Shown here piece after piece: positions 35,443 through 45,378 of a DNA stretch of 64,000 nucleotides. Each line of letters begins with the position of its first letter. Within the stretch, counting starts at the first letter, position 1. The position numbers and the translations under genes are program-made. Below the pieces are notes generated by a model. That model searched no databases, was not told the origin of the DNA, and saw nothing but the letters and a program-made list of their open reading frames with translations. This DNA is from Brevundimonas aveniformis DSM 17977. Its GTDB lineage: Bacteria; Pseudomonadota; Alphaproteobacteria; Caulobacterales; Caulobacteraceae. Location of the stretch: assembly GCF_000428765.1 (NCBI RefSeq), contig NZ_AUAO01000001.1, positions 496,001-560,000 on the forward strand. Reading direction: 5' to 3'.

Positions 35443-36249
35443 ATGACCTCCCTCGCGCCGCTTGCGCGCCCCAGCCCGTTCCATGAAGAGCGCGTCCTGT
35501 GGGTCCGTCACTGGACCGACAGCCTGTTCTCCTTTGCCATCACCCGCCCAGAGGATTTTCGCTTCCGCTCGGGCGAGTTTGTCATGATCGGCCTGCCCAC
35601 AGAGGGCGGGGCCAAGCCAGTCCTGCGCGCCTATTCCATCGCCAGCCCCAACTGGGCCGAGGAGCTTGAGTTCTATTCGATCAAGGTGCCGGACGGCCCG
35701 CTGACCTCTCGTCTGCAAAAGATTCAGGCGGGTGACACCGTCCTGATGGGCAAGAAGCCGACCGGCACGCTGGTTCTGGATGCCCTGACCGGCGGCGAAC
35801 GCCTGTGGCTGATCGGGACGGGCACGGGCCTTGCGCCCTGGCTCTCGGTCGCCCGCGATCCTGACACCTATCAACGCTTTGGCCAGGTCATTGTCTGCCA
35901 CACGGTTCGCAACGTCGAGGACCTCGCCTATCGCGATTTCTGGACCCGCGAGATCCATGACGACCCCCTCATCGGCGATGAGGCGAAACGCCAGCTGATC
36001 TACTATCCCACGGTCACCCGCGAACCCTTCGAGACTCCCGGCCGGATCACAGATCGCATCAAGTCCGGTGCCCTGTTCGCTGACCTCGGTCTTGAAGCCG
36101 GCTTTTCGCCGGCGACGGACCGCGTCATGCTGTGCGGGTCCATGGCCATGATCAAGGAGGCGGGCGACCTGCTCGAAACCTACGGCCTCAAGGAAGGCTC
36201 GAACGCCGAGCCGGGCGACTATGTGCTGGAGCGCGCCTTTGTCGGATGA
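35443..36249 (+). CDS. fpr: Ferredoxin-NADP+ reductase
   Basis: This is a 268-residue FAD enzyme of the bacterial Fpr class, moving electrons between NADPH and ferredoxin or flavodoxin. FAD-binding RAYSIASPNW (R-x-Y-S pattern), the NADP-binding GTGTGLAPWLS and MLCGSMAMIKE, and the C-terminal VLERAFVG, which stacks on the flavin, are all present. The start is ATG 35443; the frame is open upstream to 35113, but that part is out of family and overlaps the 3D-domain gene. Its stop overlaps the start region of the chorismate mutase gene. Confidence 0.93.
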   Translation: MTSLAPLARPSPFHEERVLWVRHWTDSLFSFAITRPEDFRFRSGEFVMIGLPTEGGAKPVLRAYSIASPNWAEELEFYSIKVPDGPLTSRLQKIQAGDTVLMGKKPTGTLVLDALTGGERLWLIGTGTGLAPWLSVARDPDTYQRFGQVIVCHTVRNVEDLAYRDFWTREIHDDPLIGDEAKRQLIYYPTVTREPFETPGRITDRIKSGALFADLGLEAGFSPATDRVMLCGSMAMIKEAGDLLETYGLKEGSNAEPGDYVLERAFVG

Positions 36250-36571
36250 TGTGAAGATCGATGCGCGGGTTGCGCCCGAGGCCTGCACCTCCATGGCCGA
36301 GGTTCGTCAAGGCGTCGATGCCCTGGATCGCGCCCTGGTCGCCCTGATGGCCGAGCGCCAACGCTACATGGACGCCGCTGCCCGCATCAAGCCCAGCCGC
36401 AACGTCGTCCACGACGACGCCCGCATCGAGGACGTGGTCGCCAAGGTCCTGGCCGCCGCAAAAACCGCCGGCCTGTCGCCCGACATCGCCGAACCCGTCT
36501 GGCGCACCCTCATCGACCGCTGCATCGCCCATGAGTTCGAGAGCTGGGACCGCACGCGCGGCGGGGATTAA
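36239..36571 (+). CDS. AroQ-type chorismate mutase
   Basis: This protein of about 110 residues converts chorismate to prephenate on the way to phenylalanine and tyrosine. The all-helical AroQ domain shows VRQGVDALDRALVALMAERQ and AAARIKP, then DDARIEDVVAKVLAAAKT and a final helix with IDRCIAHE. Active-site Arg/Lys residues fit the AroQ pattern. The start is uncertain: TTG 36239 with a GGAG 7 bases upstream is preferred, ATG 36221 and GTG 36251 are alternatives. All overlap fpr or lie against it, so translation is coupled to fpr. Confidence 0.87.
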   Translation: MSDDVKIDARVAPEACTSMAEVRQGVDALDRALVALMAERQRYMDAAARIKPSRNVVHDDARIEDVVAKVLAAAKTAGLSPDIAEPVWRTLIDRCIAHEFESWDRTRGGD

Positions 36572-37866
36572 GGCACCGGCGGCGTCGGCGTCTCGCCGGG
36601 ATCGACCGCTTCGCCCGCGTGAGCGAGGGGGTGCCAGACGAAGGCGATGGCCAGCCCCGCGATCGCCATCAGGCCATTGAGGATGAAGGGGGCCGGAGCG
36701 GTCCACTCATAGAGGGCCACGCCCAGCACCGGCGGCACCAGAAAGCACAGCCCCATCACCGAGACGATCAGGCCCGCGACGGCCCCCTGATCGCGCGCAT
36801 CCAGCGCCAGAGACGACCCGGCCATAAAGCCCGGCCGCGCGAAGCCCAGACCGAGGCTCATCACCGCATAGCCCAGCACGACTCCGTAGAAATCCTGGGC
36901 GATGGCCGAAATCAGATTGCCGCCGAGCGCCAGCACCGCGCCCCAGCGGATCAGGTCTTTCGGCTCCAACCGAAAGATGCGGATCAGGCCCCACTGGGCC
37001 ATCAGGGTCGCAGCCGCCCCCGCCAGCATGGCGATGCCGACGTAGGACTGGGCCTGGAGCGGCGGCAGGGCCACCTCGTCCAGCACATGGAAGCCCAGCA
37101 CCGAAATATTGATCGCCTGGGTCGAGGTGATCAGGAATCCGTAGACAAGGAACGGCAGCACCCGCGGGTCCTTCCACAGGCCCTTCGTCGGCGACTGGCC
37201 GCCGATGGCCTGGCGCGGGACGTCGCCGCTGGGCAGATAGCGCCGCACAATCAGCCAGACGATGACGCCCACCGCGGCGAAGACATAGAGCGGCCCTGCC
37301 AGGCCCACGATGGGCAGGACGAACAGCGGGGCCAGGGCCGGTCCGATGACGGTGCCCAATCCTTGCGCCGAGGCCTGAACCGACATGGCCTCGGTCCGCT
37401 CCTCGCGGTTGGTGCGGTCGGCGATATAGGCCTGGGACGCGGTCGGAGTGGCCGATCCGAAGATGCCGTAGAGCGACCGGCTGACAACGATGAACACAAG
37501 GGCCGTCACCGATCCGATCAGCCCGGCCAGACCGACGCTGACCGATATGCCGATACCGATCATCGACAGAGTGAAACCCGCCAGCCCCAACAGCACCATG
37601 TTCTTGCGTCCATGCACGTCCGACAGCCGCGCCCACAGGCCGGGCGTCAGCGTCCAGAACAGGGCCGACAACGCAAAGGCCCCGGCGATCACCGTATCGG
37701 ACAGCTCGAAACTACGGCCGATGGCCGGCAGCACCGACTGTAGCGCCGTATTGCCCGCCGCCGCCGTCATGGTCGCCACGAACAACAGCATGAAGGCCCG
37801 CTCGCGTCCCTCGGGCACCCGGAATCGCTTGGTGTGAACGACGGCTGGGGATTGCCCTTCGGCCAT
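36568..37866 (-). CDS. MFS transporter (TetA/multidrug-like)
   Basis: This is an about 432-residue 12-segment MFS protein. The conserved loop 2-3 motif is visible as GLWARLSDVHGRKNM, and the fourth segment contains RSLYGIFGSATPTASQAYIAD. These are typical of drug:H+ antiporter-like proteins. The start is uncertain: ATG 37866 is used, ATG 37908 adds 14 residues and would overlap the divergent peptidase start; neither has a strong ribosome-binding site. The stop overlaps the convergent chorismate mutase stop by 4 bases. The substrate is unknown. Confidence 0.85.
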   Translation of the reverse strand: MAEGQSPAVVHTKRFRVPEGRERAFMLLFVATMTAAAGNTALQSVLPAIGRSFELSDTVIAGAFALSALFWTLTPGLWARLSDVHGRKNMVLLGLAGFTLSMIGIGISVSVGLAGLIGSVTALVFIVVSRSLYGIFGSATPTASQAYIADRTNREERTEAMSVQASAQGLGTVIGPALAPLFVLPIVGLAGPLYVFAAVGVIVWLIVRRYLPSGDVPRQAIGGQSPTKGLWKDPRVLPFLVYGFLITSTQAINISVLGFHVLDEVALPPLQAQSYVGIAMLAGAAATLMAQWGLIRIFRLEPKDLIRWGAVLALGGNLISAIAQDFYGVVLGYAVMSLGLGFARPGFMAGSSLALDARDQGAVAGLIVSVMGLCFLVPPVLGVALYEWTAPAPFILNGLMAIAGLAIAFVWHPLAHAGEAVDPGETPTPPVP

Positions 37867-37906
37867 GGCCTCGTCATCGTGGGCGGATCGGGATGGGAGA
37901 CGGGCC

Positions 37907-39241
37907 ATGCAGCGACTGAAGACCTTTCTGGGCGCAACGATCGCGACCGGCGCTCTGTTGGCGACCGTCCCGGCTTACGCCCAACAGCCCGGTGGCGTCG
38001 AGCCGATATCCGCGGCGGATATTCGGGCCGCCGTCGAGGCGGTCAATGACCAGGTCATCGTCTGGCGGCGCGACATCCACCAGAACCCCGAGCTGGGGAA
38101 CCACGAAACTCGCACCGCCGCCCTGGTCGCCGACCATCTGAGGTCGCTCGGTATGGAGGTTCGCACCGGGGTCGGCGTCACCGGCGTCGTCGCCATCCTT
38201 CGGGGTGGCCGATCCGGCCCAGTCGTCGCCTTGCGGGCCGACATGGACGCCCTGCCGGTGCGCGAAGACACCGGCCTGCCTTTCGCCTCGACTGCAACCG
38301 GGACCTATCAGGGCCAGACCGTCCCCGTCGCCCACGCCTGCGGCCACGATAGCCACGTCGCCATGCTGCTGGGAGCCGCGACCGTCCTGGCGGGTATGCG
38401 CGATCAGTTGCCGGGAACCGTCGTCTTCATCTTCCAACCCGCCGAAGAGGGCACGCCGCCGGGCGAAGAGGGCGGTGCCGACCTGATGATCGCCGAGGGG
38501 GCGCTGAACAATCCGCGCCCGGACGCCATCTTCGGTCTGCACGTCGTCACCGGCCGACCGGGCGAGATCTGGTGGCGACCCGAAGGCTTCATGGCCGCGT
38601 CCGACCGCGTCGACATCACCCTGCACGGTCGCCAGACCCACGGTGCCTGGCCCTGGCGCGGGATCGACGTCATCGCCCTGTCCGCCGACATCGTTCAGAC
38701 GATCAACACGATGACGGCGCGCACCGTCGATCCGACCACCACCCCGACGGTCTTCACCATCGCCACCCTCCATGCCGGGGTGCGCTACAACATCATCCCG
38801 GACGAGGCGGTGCTGTCAGGCACCCTGCGGACCTTCGACGTCGACCAGCGCAACGACCTGATCGCCCGTTCGAGCGCCGCCATCGGCAATCTGGCCGAAA
38901 ACTACGGGGCGACGGCGGATGTCAGCTTCCACCAGAACGCGCCCCTGGTCTTCAACAATGTCGAGCTGGCGGGCTGGGCCTCTGGTCCGCTGGCCGAGGC
39001 GGCGGGGGCCGACCACATCAACGCCGCCGCTCCGCCGACGACGGTGGCCGAGGACTTCGCCTATTATGGTCAGGAGATCCCCGCCCTGTTCTATCATCTG
39101 GGCGGCACGCCAAACTACGACCCGGCCACAGCCCCACCGAACCATTCGCCCCAGTTCCACGTCGATGAGAGCGTTCTGCCGTTGGGCGTCCGGTCCCATG
39201 TTCTGACGGCGGTGCGGTTCCTTGAAAGAGGCGCTCGGTAG
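37907..39241 (+). CDS. Exported M20-family metallopeptidase/amidohydrolase
   Basis: This 444-residue protein has a signal peptide (MQRLKTFLGATIATGALLAT, ending VPAYAQ) and a GGGAGA site before ATG 37907. The M20 di-metal motifs are VVALRADMDALPV, HACGHDSHVAMLLG and PAEEGTPPGEEGG. They match hippurate hydrolase or N-acyl-amino-acid amidohydrolases, which in this subclass often use one or two Zn. The dimerisation domain is residues 200-320. Periplasmic location is inferred from the signal peptide. It is divergent from the MFS gene with overlapping start regions. Confidence 0.9.
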   Translation: MQRLKTFLGATIATGALLATVPAYAQQPGGVEPISAADIRAAVEAVNDQVIVWRRDIHQNPELGNHETRTAALVADHLRSLGMEVRTGVGVTGVVAILRGGRSGPVVALRADMDALPVREDTGLPFASTATGTYQGQTVPVAHACGHDSHVAMLLGAATVLAGMRDQLPGTVVFIFQPAEEGTPPGEEGGADLMIAEGALNNPRPDAIFGLHVVTGRPGEIWWRPEGFMAASDRVDITLHGRQTHGAWPWRGIDVIALSADIVQTINTMTARTVDPTTTPTVFTIATLHAGVRYNIIPDEAVLSGTLRTFDVDQRNDLIARSSAAIGNLAENYGATADVSFHQNAPLVFNNVELAGWASGPLAEAAGADHINAAAPPTTVAEDFAYYGQEIPALFYHLGGTPNYDPATAPPNHSPQFHVDESVLPLGVRSHVLTAVRFLERGAR

Positions 39242-39249
39242 GCCATCAT

Positions 39250-39280
39250 CCCGGCTGCGGCCGTGTGTCGGAGAGCCGGG
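39250..39280. terminator. Hairpin between convergent M20 and LysR genes
   Basis: CCCGGCT pairs with AGCCGGG (7 bp) over a 17-base loop, 9 bases after the M20 stop. The flanks (ATCATCCCGGC, GAGAGCCGGG) resemble one arm of the inverted repeat at 14736-14867, so it may be a copy of the same element used as a terminator. Confidence 0.45.
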
Positions 39281-39346
39281 CCCCAAACGCAGACGGCACC
39301 CACGAGCTTAGGTCCCGGATCGGTCTGTCGACCGTCGGGGGTGACG

Positions 39347-40243
39347 TTAGCCAGCGAATAGCCGCCGCTCCGCCTTTACGGCTGCGGTGGTGAAATCCAT
39401 GACCGCGCGCACCCGCGCTACTGACCCCAGGTCGGCGTGAACAACCAGATGAAATGCCCGGCGCAACGCCACTTTTTCCGGCAAGACCCGCCGGAGGTAG
39501 GGCCGCCCGTGGGCCACAAACTCGGGTAACACCGCCAGGCCCGCCCCGGCCACACACGCCTGAAGCTGGGCGATCAGGTTGGAGCTCTTGAAGGCGACGT
39601 GAATGTCCACGTCCGGCGCCTGCATATAGTCCAGCTCCGGCGCATAGAGCAGGTCCTCGATATAGCCGATGAAGCGGTGTTCCTTCATATCGGCCCGGCT
39701 AAGGATCGGCGGGTTGGCGTCCAAATAGGCCGGCGCGCCGTACAGCCCCAGTCCATAGTCGGTCAGCTTGCGGCTGATCAGCCGGCCTTCGCGCGGCGGG
39801 CTCAACGTAATCGCCACATCCGCCTCACGCTTGGACAGGCTCAGCGTGCCCGGGATGGCCACCAGCTGGATCTCCAGGTCGGGGTGCAACTGGGCCAGTT
39901 GCGGCAGACGCGGGGCCAGGAAGTAGCTGCCGAACCCCTCTGGGGCCCCGATCCGCACCACGCCGGACACCGACAGATCGGCTTCCCCAACCTCGGCCTG
40001 AGCCGTCAGCATCAGGCCTTCCATAGCCTCGGCCCGCGCCATCAACCGCTCGCCCTGGGCGGTCAAGGCATAGCCTTGCGGGCTGCGATCAAACAGCCGC
40101 GCCTGGAGCGCCGTTTCCAGCGCCGCGATCCGGCGCGACACGGTGGTGTGGTCCGCCGCCAACACCCGCGCCGCCGTCGTCAGCCGCCCCGTCCGTGCCA
40201 CCGCCAGAAAGTCGCGAAGATGATCCCAGTCGGGTGTCTTCAT
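39347..40243 (-). CDS. LysR-family transcriptional regulator
   Basis: This is a 298-residue LTTR from ATG 40243. The N-terminal HTH is DWDHLRDFLAVARTG, then GRLTTAARVLAADHTTVSRR, followed by the linker helix. The inducer-binding domain has SGVVRIGAPEGFGSYFLAPRLP and a second lobe around VAFKSSNLIAQLQACVAG. The frame is open to 40450, but that is not LTTR-like. It is divergent from a short gene and phaC, so it could control them; such pairs are common for LTTRs. The co-inducer is unknown. Confidence 0.93.
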   Translation of the reverse strand: MKTPDWDHLRDFLAVARTGRLTTAARVLAADHTTVSRRIAALETALQARLFDRSPQGYALTAQGERLMARAEAMEGLMLTAQAEVGEADLSVSGVVRIGAPEGFGSYFLAPRLPQLAQLHPDLEIQLVAIPGTLSLSKREADVAITLSPPREGRLISRKLTDYGLGLYGAPAYLDANPPILSRADMKEHRFIGYIEDLLYAPELDYMQAPDVDIHVAFKSSNLIAQLQACVAGAGLAVLPEFVAHGRPYLRRVLPEKVALRRAFHLVVHADLGSVARVRAVMDFTTAAVKAERRLFAG

Positions 40244-40343
40244 ATGTGGATTTTTGCACAATGATTGCGGAATGTCTCTCCTAGATACGGCAAGAACGCC
40301 GTGCGATGAAGATCTCACGCTCCCGCAGGACCCAAGACAGACC

Positions 40344-40520
40344 ATGGCTTTCGACGCGCTCCCCTCCTCCGCAGACCTGGCTACCCTGTCGCCCGCCGCT
40401 CTGATTGACGGCGCGGTCCTGCCGGGGGCCGACTGGGCCGAAGCGAACACGGATCGTTTCCTGGCGATGCTTTACGTTGCGCCGCAGCCGTGCGAGGGGC
40501 TGGACCGCCTCACCGCCTAA
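40344..40520 (+). CDS. Short hypothetical protein upstream of phaC
   Basis: This is a 58-residue frame from ATG 40344 with MAFDALPSSADLATLSPAAL, then a LIDGAVLPGADWAEANTDRF segment. The LIDGAxxxG...DRF pattern is faintly like the N-terminus of aldehyde dehydrogenases, so a remnant of such a gene, as commonly found next to LysR genes, is possible but weak. It reads toward phaC, 17 bases away. No domain is recognised. It may be noncoding. Confidence 0.35.
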   Translation: MAFDALPSSADLATLSPAALIDGAVLPGADWAEANTDRFLAMLYVAPQPCEGLDRLTA

Positions 40521-40537
40521 GCCGAACGGACGCCGAC

Positions 40538-42337
40538 ATGACGGATCAGACCACGCCTCCCAAATCCGTCTTTGAAACGACCCCCGGCCTGCCTGACCCG
40601 GTCACTGTCAGCCGTCTGCTGGTCGAATTGGCTGAGCACAGCCACGCCGCCGTCCGCGCCCAGACCGAAAAGATGCTGTCCGGCGAGTCCCTGCCCTATG
40701 ATCCGATGCAGATGGCCAACGCCTGGATGGCCTTCAACACCGCCCTCTGGACCGACCCTCAGCGCCTGTTTGAGATCCAGACCCGCAACCTCGAGGACTG
40801 GACCGCCCTGTGGCGCACCATGGCCGAGCGCGCCATGGGCCAGACCGCCGAACCGCTGATCGAGCCGGCCAGGGGCGACCGCCGCTTCAAGTCCGCCGCC
40901 TGGTCCGACGAGCCGGTCTTTGATTATCTGAAACAGGCCTATCTGCTGGCCGCGCAACAGATCGGCGACCTGGTCCAGACCGCCGACCTGGACGACAAGA
41001 CCCGCTCCCAGGTCGACTTCTTCGCCCGCCAGACCATCAACGCCCTGTCCCCGGCCAACTATGCGATGACCAATCCTGATGTCGTGCGCCGCACCATCGA
41101 GACGGGCGGCGTCAATCTGATGACCGGCCTGTCGAACCTGCTGGATGACTTGGCCACCAACGACGGCCTCGTTCGCCGCCGCGCGCCGCAATCCTTCGAG
41201 GTCGGCAAGGACCTGGCCGCCACGCCCGGTGCCGTGGTCTTTCAGAACGACCTGTTCCAGCTGATCCAGTACGCCCCGTCGACCGACGAGGTTTTCAAGC
41301 GGCCCCTGCTGTTCGTGCCGCCGCTGGTCAACAAATTCTATCTGTTCGACCTCACGCCCAAGGCCTCCTACCTCAAGTGGCTGGTCGACCAGGGCCACAC
41401 CGTCTTCGTCATCTCCTGGGTCAATCCCGACAAGTCCCATGCCGACAAGGGCCTTGAGGACTATGTCGTCGACGGCGTGCTGGAGGCCATCGGCGCGGTC
41501 GAGGCAGCCACGGGCGAGACCGGCCTGGACCTGGTTTCCTACTGTCTGGGCGGCACCCTGTCGGCCATGACCCTGGCCTATCTGGCCGCGACCAATCAGG
41601 CCGATCGCGTCAAGACCGCCACCCTCATCGCCACCTTGGTCGACTTCCGCTCCATCGGCGAATGGTCGGTCTTCACCGGCGAGAAGGAGCTGGAGGTCTT
41701 CGAGCGCTATCTGGACGACAAGGGCTATGTCGAAGCCCACGACCTGTCCAAGCTGTTCTCGACCGTGCGCGCCAACGACCTGATCTGGAACGCCGTCGTC
41801 ACCCACTATCTGCTCGGCGATGAGAGCCGGCCGTCAGACCTGCTCAGTTGGTTCGACGACGGGGCCCGCATCCCCGCCGCGACCCTCAAGCAATATGGCC
41901 GTCTGGTCCTGAACCAGAACCGCCTTCGTGAGCCGGGCGGCATCGAGATCAAGGGCACGCCGCTGGACCTGTCCAAGGTCACCACGCCCGTCTTCGTCGT
42001 GGCCCTGAAGGACGATCACGTCTCGGCCTGGAAAGACACCTATTCGGGCCGATTCCTGTTCGGCGGCGACACCCATTTCATTCTCGGCGGCTCGGGCCAC
42101 AACGCCGGCATGATCAACCCCCCCGAGGCCGGCAAGCACGGCTATTGGACCAACGCCGAGCGTCCCGACGACCCGGAAGCCTGGCTGGCCGGGGCCGAAA
42201 ACAAGCCCGGCTCCTGGTGGCCGGAATGGCAGGCCTGGCTCGCAGACGATCAGAAGGTCGCAGCCCGCACCCCCGGCAAGGGCGGCAAGCTGAAGGCGCT
42301 GGAAGCCGCGCCCGGCTCCTACGTCCGCGCCAAATAG
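40538..42337 (+). CDS. phaC: Class I poly(3-hydroxyalkanoate) synthase
   Basis: PhaC polymerises (R)-3-hydroxyacyl-CoA into storage polyester on granule surfaces. The 599-residue product has the N-terminal PhaC_N domain, and a C-terminal alpha/beta hydrolase domain with the lipase-like box SYCLGG, nucleophile Cys336. The triad is completed by an Asp at 492 or 493 (ALKDDHVSAW) and His521 (GGSGHNAGMI). PPLVNKFYLFDL and HTVFVISWVNPDKS are strong family segments. The start is ATG 40538; the frame is open to 40490. phaA, phaB, phasin and phaR genes are not in the window. Confidence 0.97.
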   Translation: MTDQTTPPKSVFETTPGLPDPVTVSRLLVELAEHSHAAVRAQTEKMLSGESLPYDPMQMANAWMAFNTALWTDPQRLFEIQTRNLEDWTALWRTMAERAMGQTAEPLIEPARGDRRFKSAAWSDEPVFDYLKQAYLLAAQQIGDLVQTADLDDKTRSQVDFFARQTINALSPANYAMTNPDVVRRTIETGGVNLMTGLSNLLDDLATNDGLVRRRAPQSFEVGKDLAATPGAVVFQNDLFQLIQYAPSTDEVFKRPLLFVPPLVNKFYLFDLTPKASYLKWLVDQGHTVFVISWVNPDKSHADKGLEDYVVDGVLEAIGAVEAATGETGLDLVSYCLGGTLSAMTLAYLAATNQADRVKTATLIATLVDFRSIGEWSVFTGEKELEVFERYLDDKGYVEAHDLSKLFSTVRANDLIWNAVVTHYLLGDESRPSDLLSWFDDGARIPAATLKQYGRLVLNQNRLREPGGIEIKGTPLDLSKVTTPVFVVALKDDHVSAWKDTYSGRFLFGGDTHFILGGSGHNAGMINPPEAGKHGYWTNAERPDDPEAWLAGAENKPGSWWPEWQAWLADDQKVAARTPGKGGKLKALEAAPGSYVRAK

Positions 42338-42347
42338 GCCCAGGGCC

Positions 42348-43322
42348 TCAAGCCGGCTCGACGACCGGACGGCGGGCCCTCGCCGCCACCTCGGTCTTCT
42401 CGGGTCGGACATAGATCGACGCCAGCTGCGGCCAGTCGGCCCTCAACTGCGCTTCAAGTCGTTCAATCACCGTCTCGGCCTCGCCCACGGTCATCCGGTC
42501 ATCGAAATCGGCGCTGACCGCAGCAAAAACGATGTGCGGCGCGGCCTGACTGGTCCGCACATGGTTGACGGCGACCACGCCCGGTGCTGCCGCCACCGTG
42601 TCCCAGATGCTGGCCACCAGGGCCGGGTCTGCCGCCTCGCCGATCAACAGGCCCTTGGATTCCCGCGCCAGGATGATGGCCACCGCCCCCAGGATAAGGC
42701 CGATAATCACCGACGCGACCCCGTCGATCCGCCCATCGCCGAAATGGTGGCTGGCCCACACACCGATCACCGCGATGATCAGGCCGATCAGGGCCGCGCT
42801 GTCTTCAAACAGGACGATGAACCCCGGCGGGTCCTTGGAGGTCTGGATCGCCCGCCACCAGCTCAGACGCCCCTTCTTGACGCTGAACTCCTTGACCGCC
42901 ACCGTCCACGACCAACCCTCCAGCAGCATGGCGATGCCCAGCACGATGTAGTTGATCGTCGGATCGCGCAGCTCTTCGGGGTTCTGGATGTGGCGAATGC
43001 CTTCATAAACCGACACACCCGCCCCGACCGCAAAGATCAGAATGGCGACGATAAAGGCCCAGAAATACAGCTCCCGCCCATAGCCGAACGGATAGGCTTC
43101 ATCGGGCGGACGCTTGGCCCGCTTCTGACCGTACAACAGCAAGACCTGATTGCCGCTGTCGACCAGCGAATGCACCCCCTCGGTCAGCATCGCCGACGAG
43201 CCGCTGATCGAGGCGGCAACGAACTTGGCGATGGCGATCCCTAGGTTCGCGAACAGCGCCGCGAACAGCACGATATTGTCCTTGATGGGGTTAGGCTTGG
43301 ACGTGATATCGGTGGCGGTCAT
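42348..43322 (-). CDS. Cation diffusion facilitator transporter
   Basis: This is a 324-residue CDF divalent-metal/proton antiporter. Six membrane segments and the cytosolic C-terminal domain are visible. GSSAMLTEGVHSLVDSGNQ in the second segment has the H-x-x-x-D metal site. LFEDSAALIGLIIAVIGV in the fifth resembles the SLC30A9-like branch, where the canonical His is replaced by Glu. The RRPPDE-type loop (KRAKRPPDEAYPFGYGRE) is typical. The metal (Zn, Fe, Mn or Co) cannot be assigned. It is convergent with phaC. Confidence 0.9.
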   Translation of the reverse strand: MTATDITSKPNPIKDNIVLFAALFANLGIAIAKFVAASISGSSAMLTEGVHSLVDSGNQVLLLYGQKRAKRPPDEAYPFGYGRELYFWAFIVAILIFAVGAGVSVYEGIRHIQNPEELRDPTINYIVLGIAMLLEGWSWTVAVKEFSVKKGRLSWWRAIQTSKDPPGFIVLFEDSAALIGLIIAVIGVWASHHFGDGRIDGVASVIIGLILGAVAIILARESKGLLIGEAADPALVASIWDTVAAAPGVVAVNHVRTSQAAPHIVFAAVSADFDDRMTVGEAETVIERLEAQLRADWPQLASIYVRPEKTEVAARARRPVVEPA

Positions 43323-43407
43323 GTCGGTGTCTCCCCGAGGTCAGCCTAATTAAGCGACATCGAAGAACTCAGTTCCACCGCAATGCAAGTTGGAGCAGAT
43401 CGCGCCC

Positions 43408-45213
43408 TCAATCCTCGTCCATCTTCAGGGCCGCGATGAACGCCTCCTGCGGAATATCCACCTTGCCGAACTGGCGCATGCGCTTCTTGCCGGCCTTCTG
43501 CTTTTCTAGGAGCTTCTTCTTGCGGGTGGCGTCGCCGCCGTAGCACTTGGAGGTCACGTCCTTTCGCAGCGCCCGGACGGTTTCGCGGGCGATGATCTTG
43601 CCGCCGATGGCGGCCTGGATCGGGATGACGAACATGTGGGGCGGGATCAGCTCCTTCATCTTCTCGACCATGCCGCGGCCGCGCGTTTCGGCGCGGTTGC
43701 GGTGGACCAGCATCGACAGGGCATCGACGGGTTCAGAGTTGACCAGGATCGACATCTTGACCAGGTCGCCGACCTTGTAGTCGGTCAGCTCATAGTCGAA
43801 CGAGGCATAGCCCTTGGAAATGGATTTCAGCCGGTCGTAGAAGTCGAACACCACCTCATTGAGCGGCAGCTCATAGACCACCAGCGCCCGTGAGCCGACG
43901 TAGGACAGCTCCAGCTGATTGCCGCGCCGGTCCTGGCACAGCTTGATGACGCCGCCGAGGTAGTCGTCCGGCGTCAGGATGGTGGCCTTGATCCACGGCT
44001 CACTGATCGTGTCGATCTGCATCACGTCGGGCAGGTCGGCGGGGTTGTGCAGGTCGATCGACGTCCCGTCCCTCAGGCCGATCTTGTAGACCACCGACGG
44101 GGCGGTCGCGATCAGGTCGAGGTTGAACTCGCGGCTGAGGCGCTCCTGGATGATCTCCAGGTGCAAGAGGCCGAGAAATCCGCAACGGAAGCCGAAGCCC
44201 AGCGCGGCGGACGATTCCATCTCATAGGTGAAGGAGGCGTCGTTCAGCCTCAGCTTGCCGATGGCGGCGCGCAGGTCCTCGAAGTCAGCGGCATCGACCG
44301 GGAACAGGCCGCAGAAGACCACCGACTGGACCTCCTTGAAGCCTTTCAGCGGTTCGGCGGTCGGGCGCTTTTCGTCGGTGATGGTGTCGCCGACGGCGGC
44401 GTGGGCGACCTCCTTGATCTGGGCGGTGATGAAGCCGACCTCGCCGGGGCCGAGCTCCTCGACCGGGGTGTTCTTGGGCAGGAAGACGCCAACCCGATCG
44501 ACCAGGTGCGTCGAGCCGTTCTGCATGAACTTGACCCGCTGACCCGTTTTGAGCGTGCCGTCAAACACCCGCACCAGCAGCACCACGCCCAGGTACGGAT
44601 CGTACCAGGCGTCTACCAGCATGGCCTTGAGCGGCGCATCTCGGTCGCCCTTCGGTGCCGGCAGGCGGGTGACGATGGCCTCCAGCACATCCTCGATGCC
44701 GAGGCCCGACTTGGCCGAGCATTCGACGGCGTCTGATGCATCCAGACCGATGACGTCCTCGATCTGGGCCTTGACCCGCTCCGGCTCGGCGGCGGGCAGG
44801 TCGATCTTGTTCAGGACCGGGACGATCTCGTGATTGTTGTCGATGGCCTGATAGACATTGGCCAGGGTCTGGGCCTCGACCCCTTGCGAGGCGTCGACCA
44901 CCAGCAGCGATCCCTCACACGCCGCCAGCGAGCGCGACACCTCATAGGCAAAGTCGACGTGGCCGGGCGTGTCCATCAGGTTCAGGACGTAGTCGAGCCC
45001 GTCTCTGGCCTTGTAGTTCAGCCGCACGGTCTGGGCCTTGATGGTGATTCCACGCTCCTGCTCGATCTCCATATTATCAAGGACCTGCTCGCGCATCTCG
45101 CGTGCGGTCAGGCCGCCGGTGAACTGAATCAGCCGGTCCGACAGGGTCGATTTGCCGTGGTCGATGTGGGCGACCACTGAGAAGTTTCGGATGCGCTCGA
45201 TCAGCGTGGACAT
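43408..45213 (-). CDS. lepA: Elongation factor 4 (LepA)
   Basis: LepA is a ribosomal back-translocase GTPase that helps under ionic or cold stress. The 601-residue product has the G1 box [16 protein letters not shown]3 DTPGHVDF, G4 NKIDLP, EF-G-like domains II, III and V, and the LepA-specific C-terminal domain that ends in [20 protein letters not shown] and the conserved [18 protein letters not shown]. The length is standard. Upstream 165 bases separate it from the divergent RND adaptor gene. Only 23 bases before the start carry a recognisable ribosome-binding site (GGAACTCCCGAA region, weak). Confidence 0.97.
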   Translation of the reverse strand: MSTLIERIRNFSVVAHIDHGKSTLSDRLIQFTGGLTAREMREQVLDNMEIEQERGITIKAQTVRLNYKARDGLDYVLNLMDTPGHVDFAYEVSRSLAACEGSLLVVDASQGVEAQTLANVYQAIDNNHEIVPVLNKIDLPAAEPERVKAQIEDVIGLDASDAVECSAKSGLGIEDVLEAIVTRLPAPKGDRDAPLKAMLVDAWYDPYLGVVLLVRVFDGTLKTGQRVKFMQNGSTHLVDRVGVFLPKNTPVEELGPGEVGFITAQIKEVAHAAVGDTITDEKRPTAEPLKGFKEVQSVVFCGLFPVDAADFEDLRAAIGKLRLNDASFTYEMESSAALGFGFRCGFLGLLHLEIIQERLSREFNLDLIATAPSVVYKIGLRDGTSIDLHNPADLPDVMQIDTISEPWIKATILTPDDYLGGVIKLCQDRRGNQLELSYVGSRALVVYELPLNEVVFDFYDRLKSISKGYASFDYELTDYKVGDLVKMSILVNSEPVDALSMLVHRNRAETRGRGMVEKMKELIPPHMFVIPIQAAIGGKIIARETVRALRKDVTSKCYGGDATRKKKLLEKQKAGKKRMRQFGKVDIPQEAFIAALKMDED

Positions 45214-45378
45214 TTTTCGGGAGTTCCTTCAGGGCGCGGCCCCTAGCACGTCAGGCTTTCGAGCGCCAAGGCGAGAGGAGAAACGGCGGGTTTCTGTGTG
45301 AAGGATTTTTAATCGAGACGATCTTCGTTGCAGCCGCTCGCCAGTCGCCTAAAAGGTCGCTGACTGAAGGGATTTATC

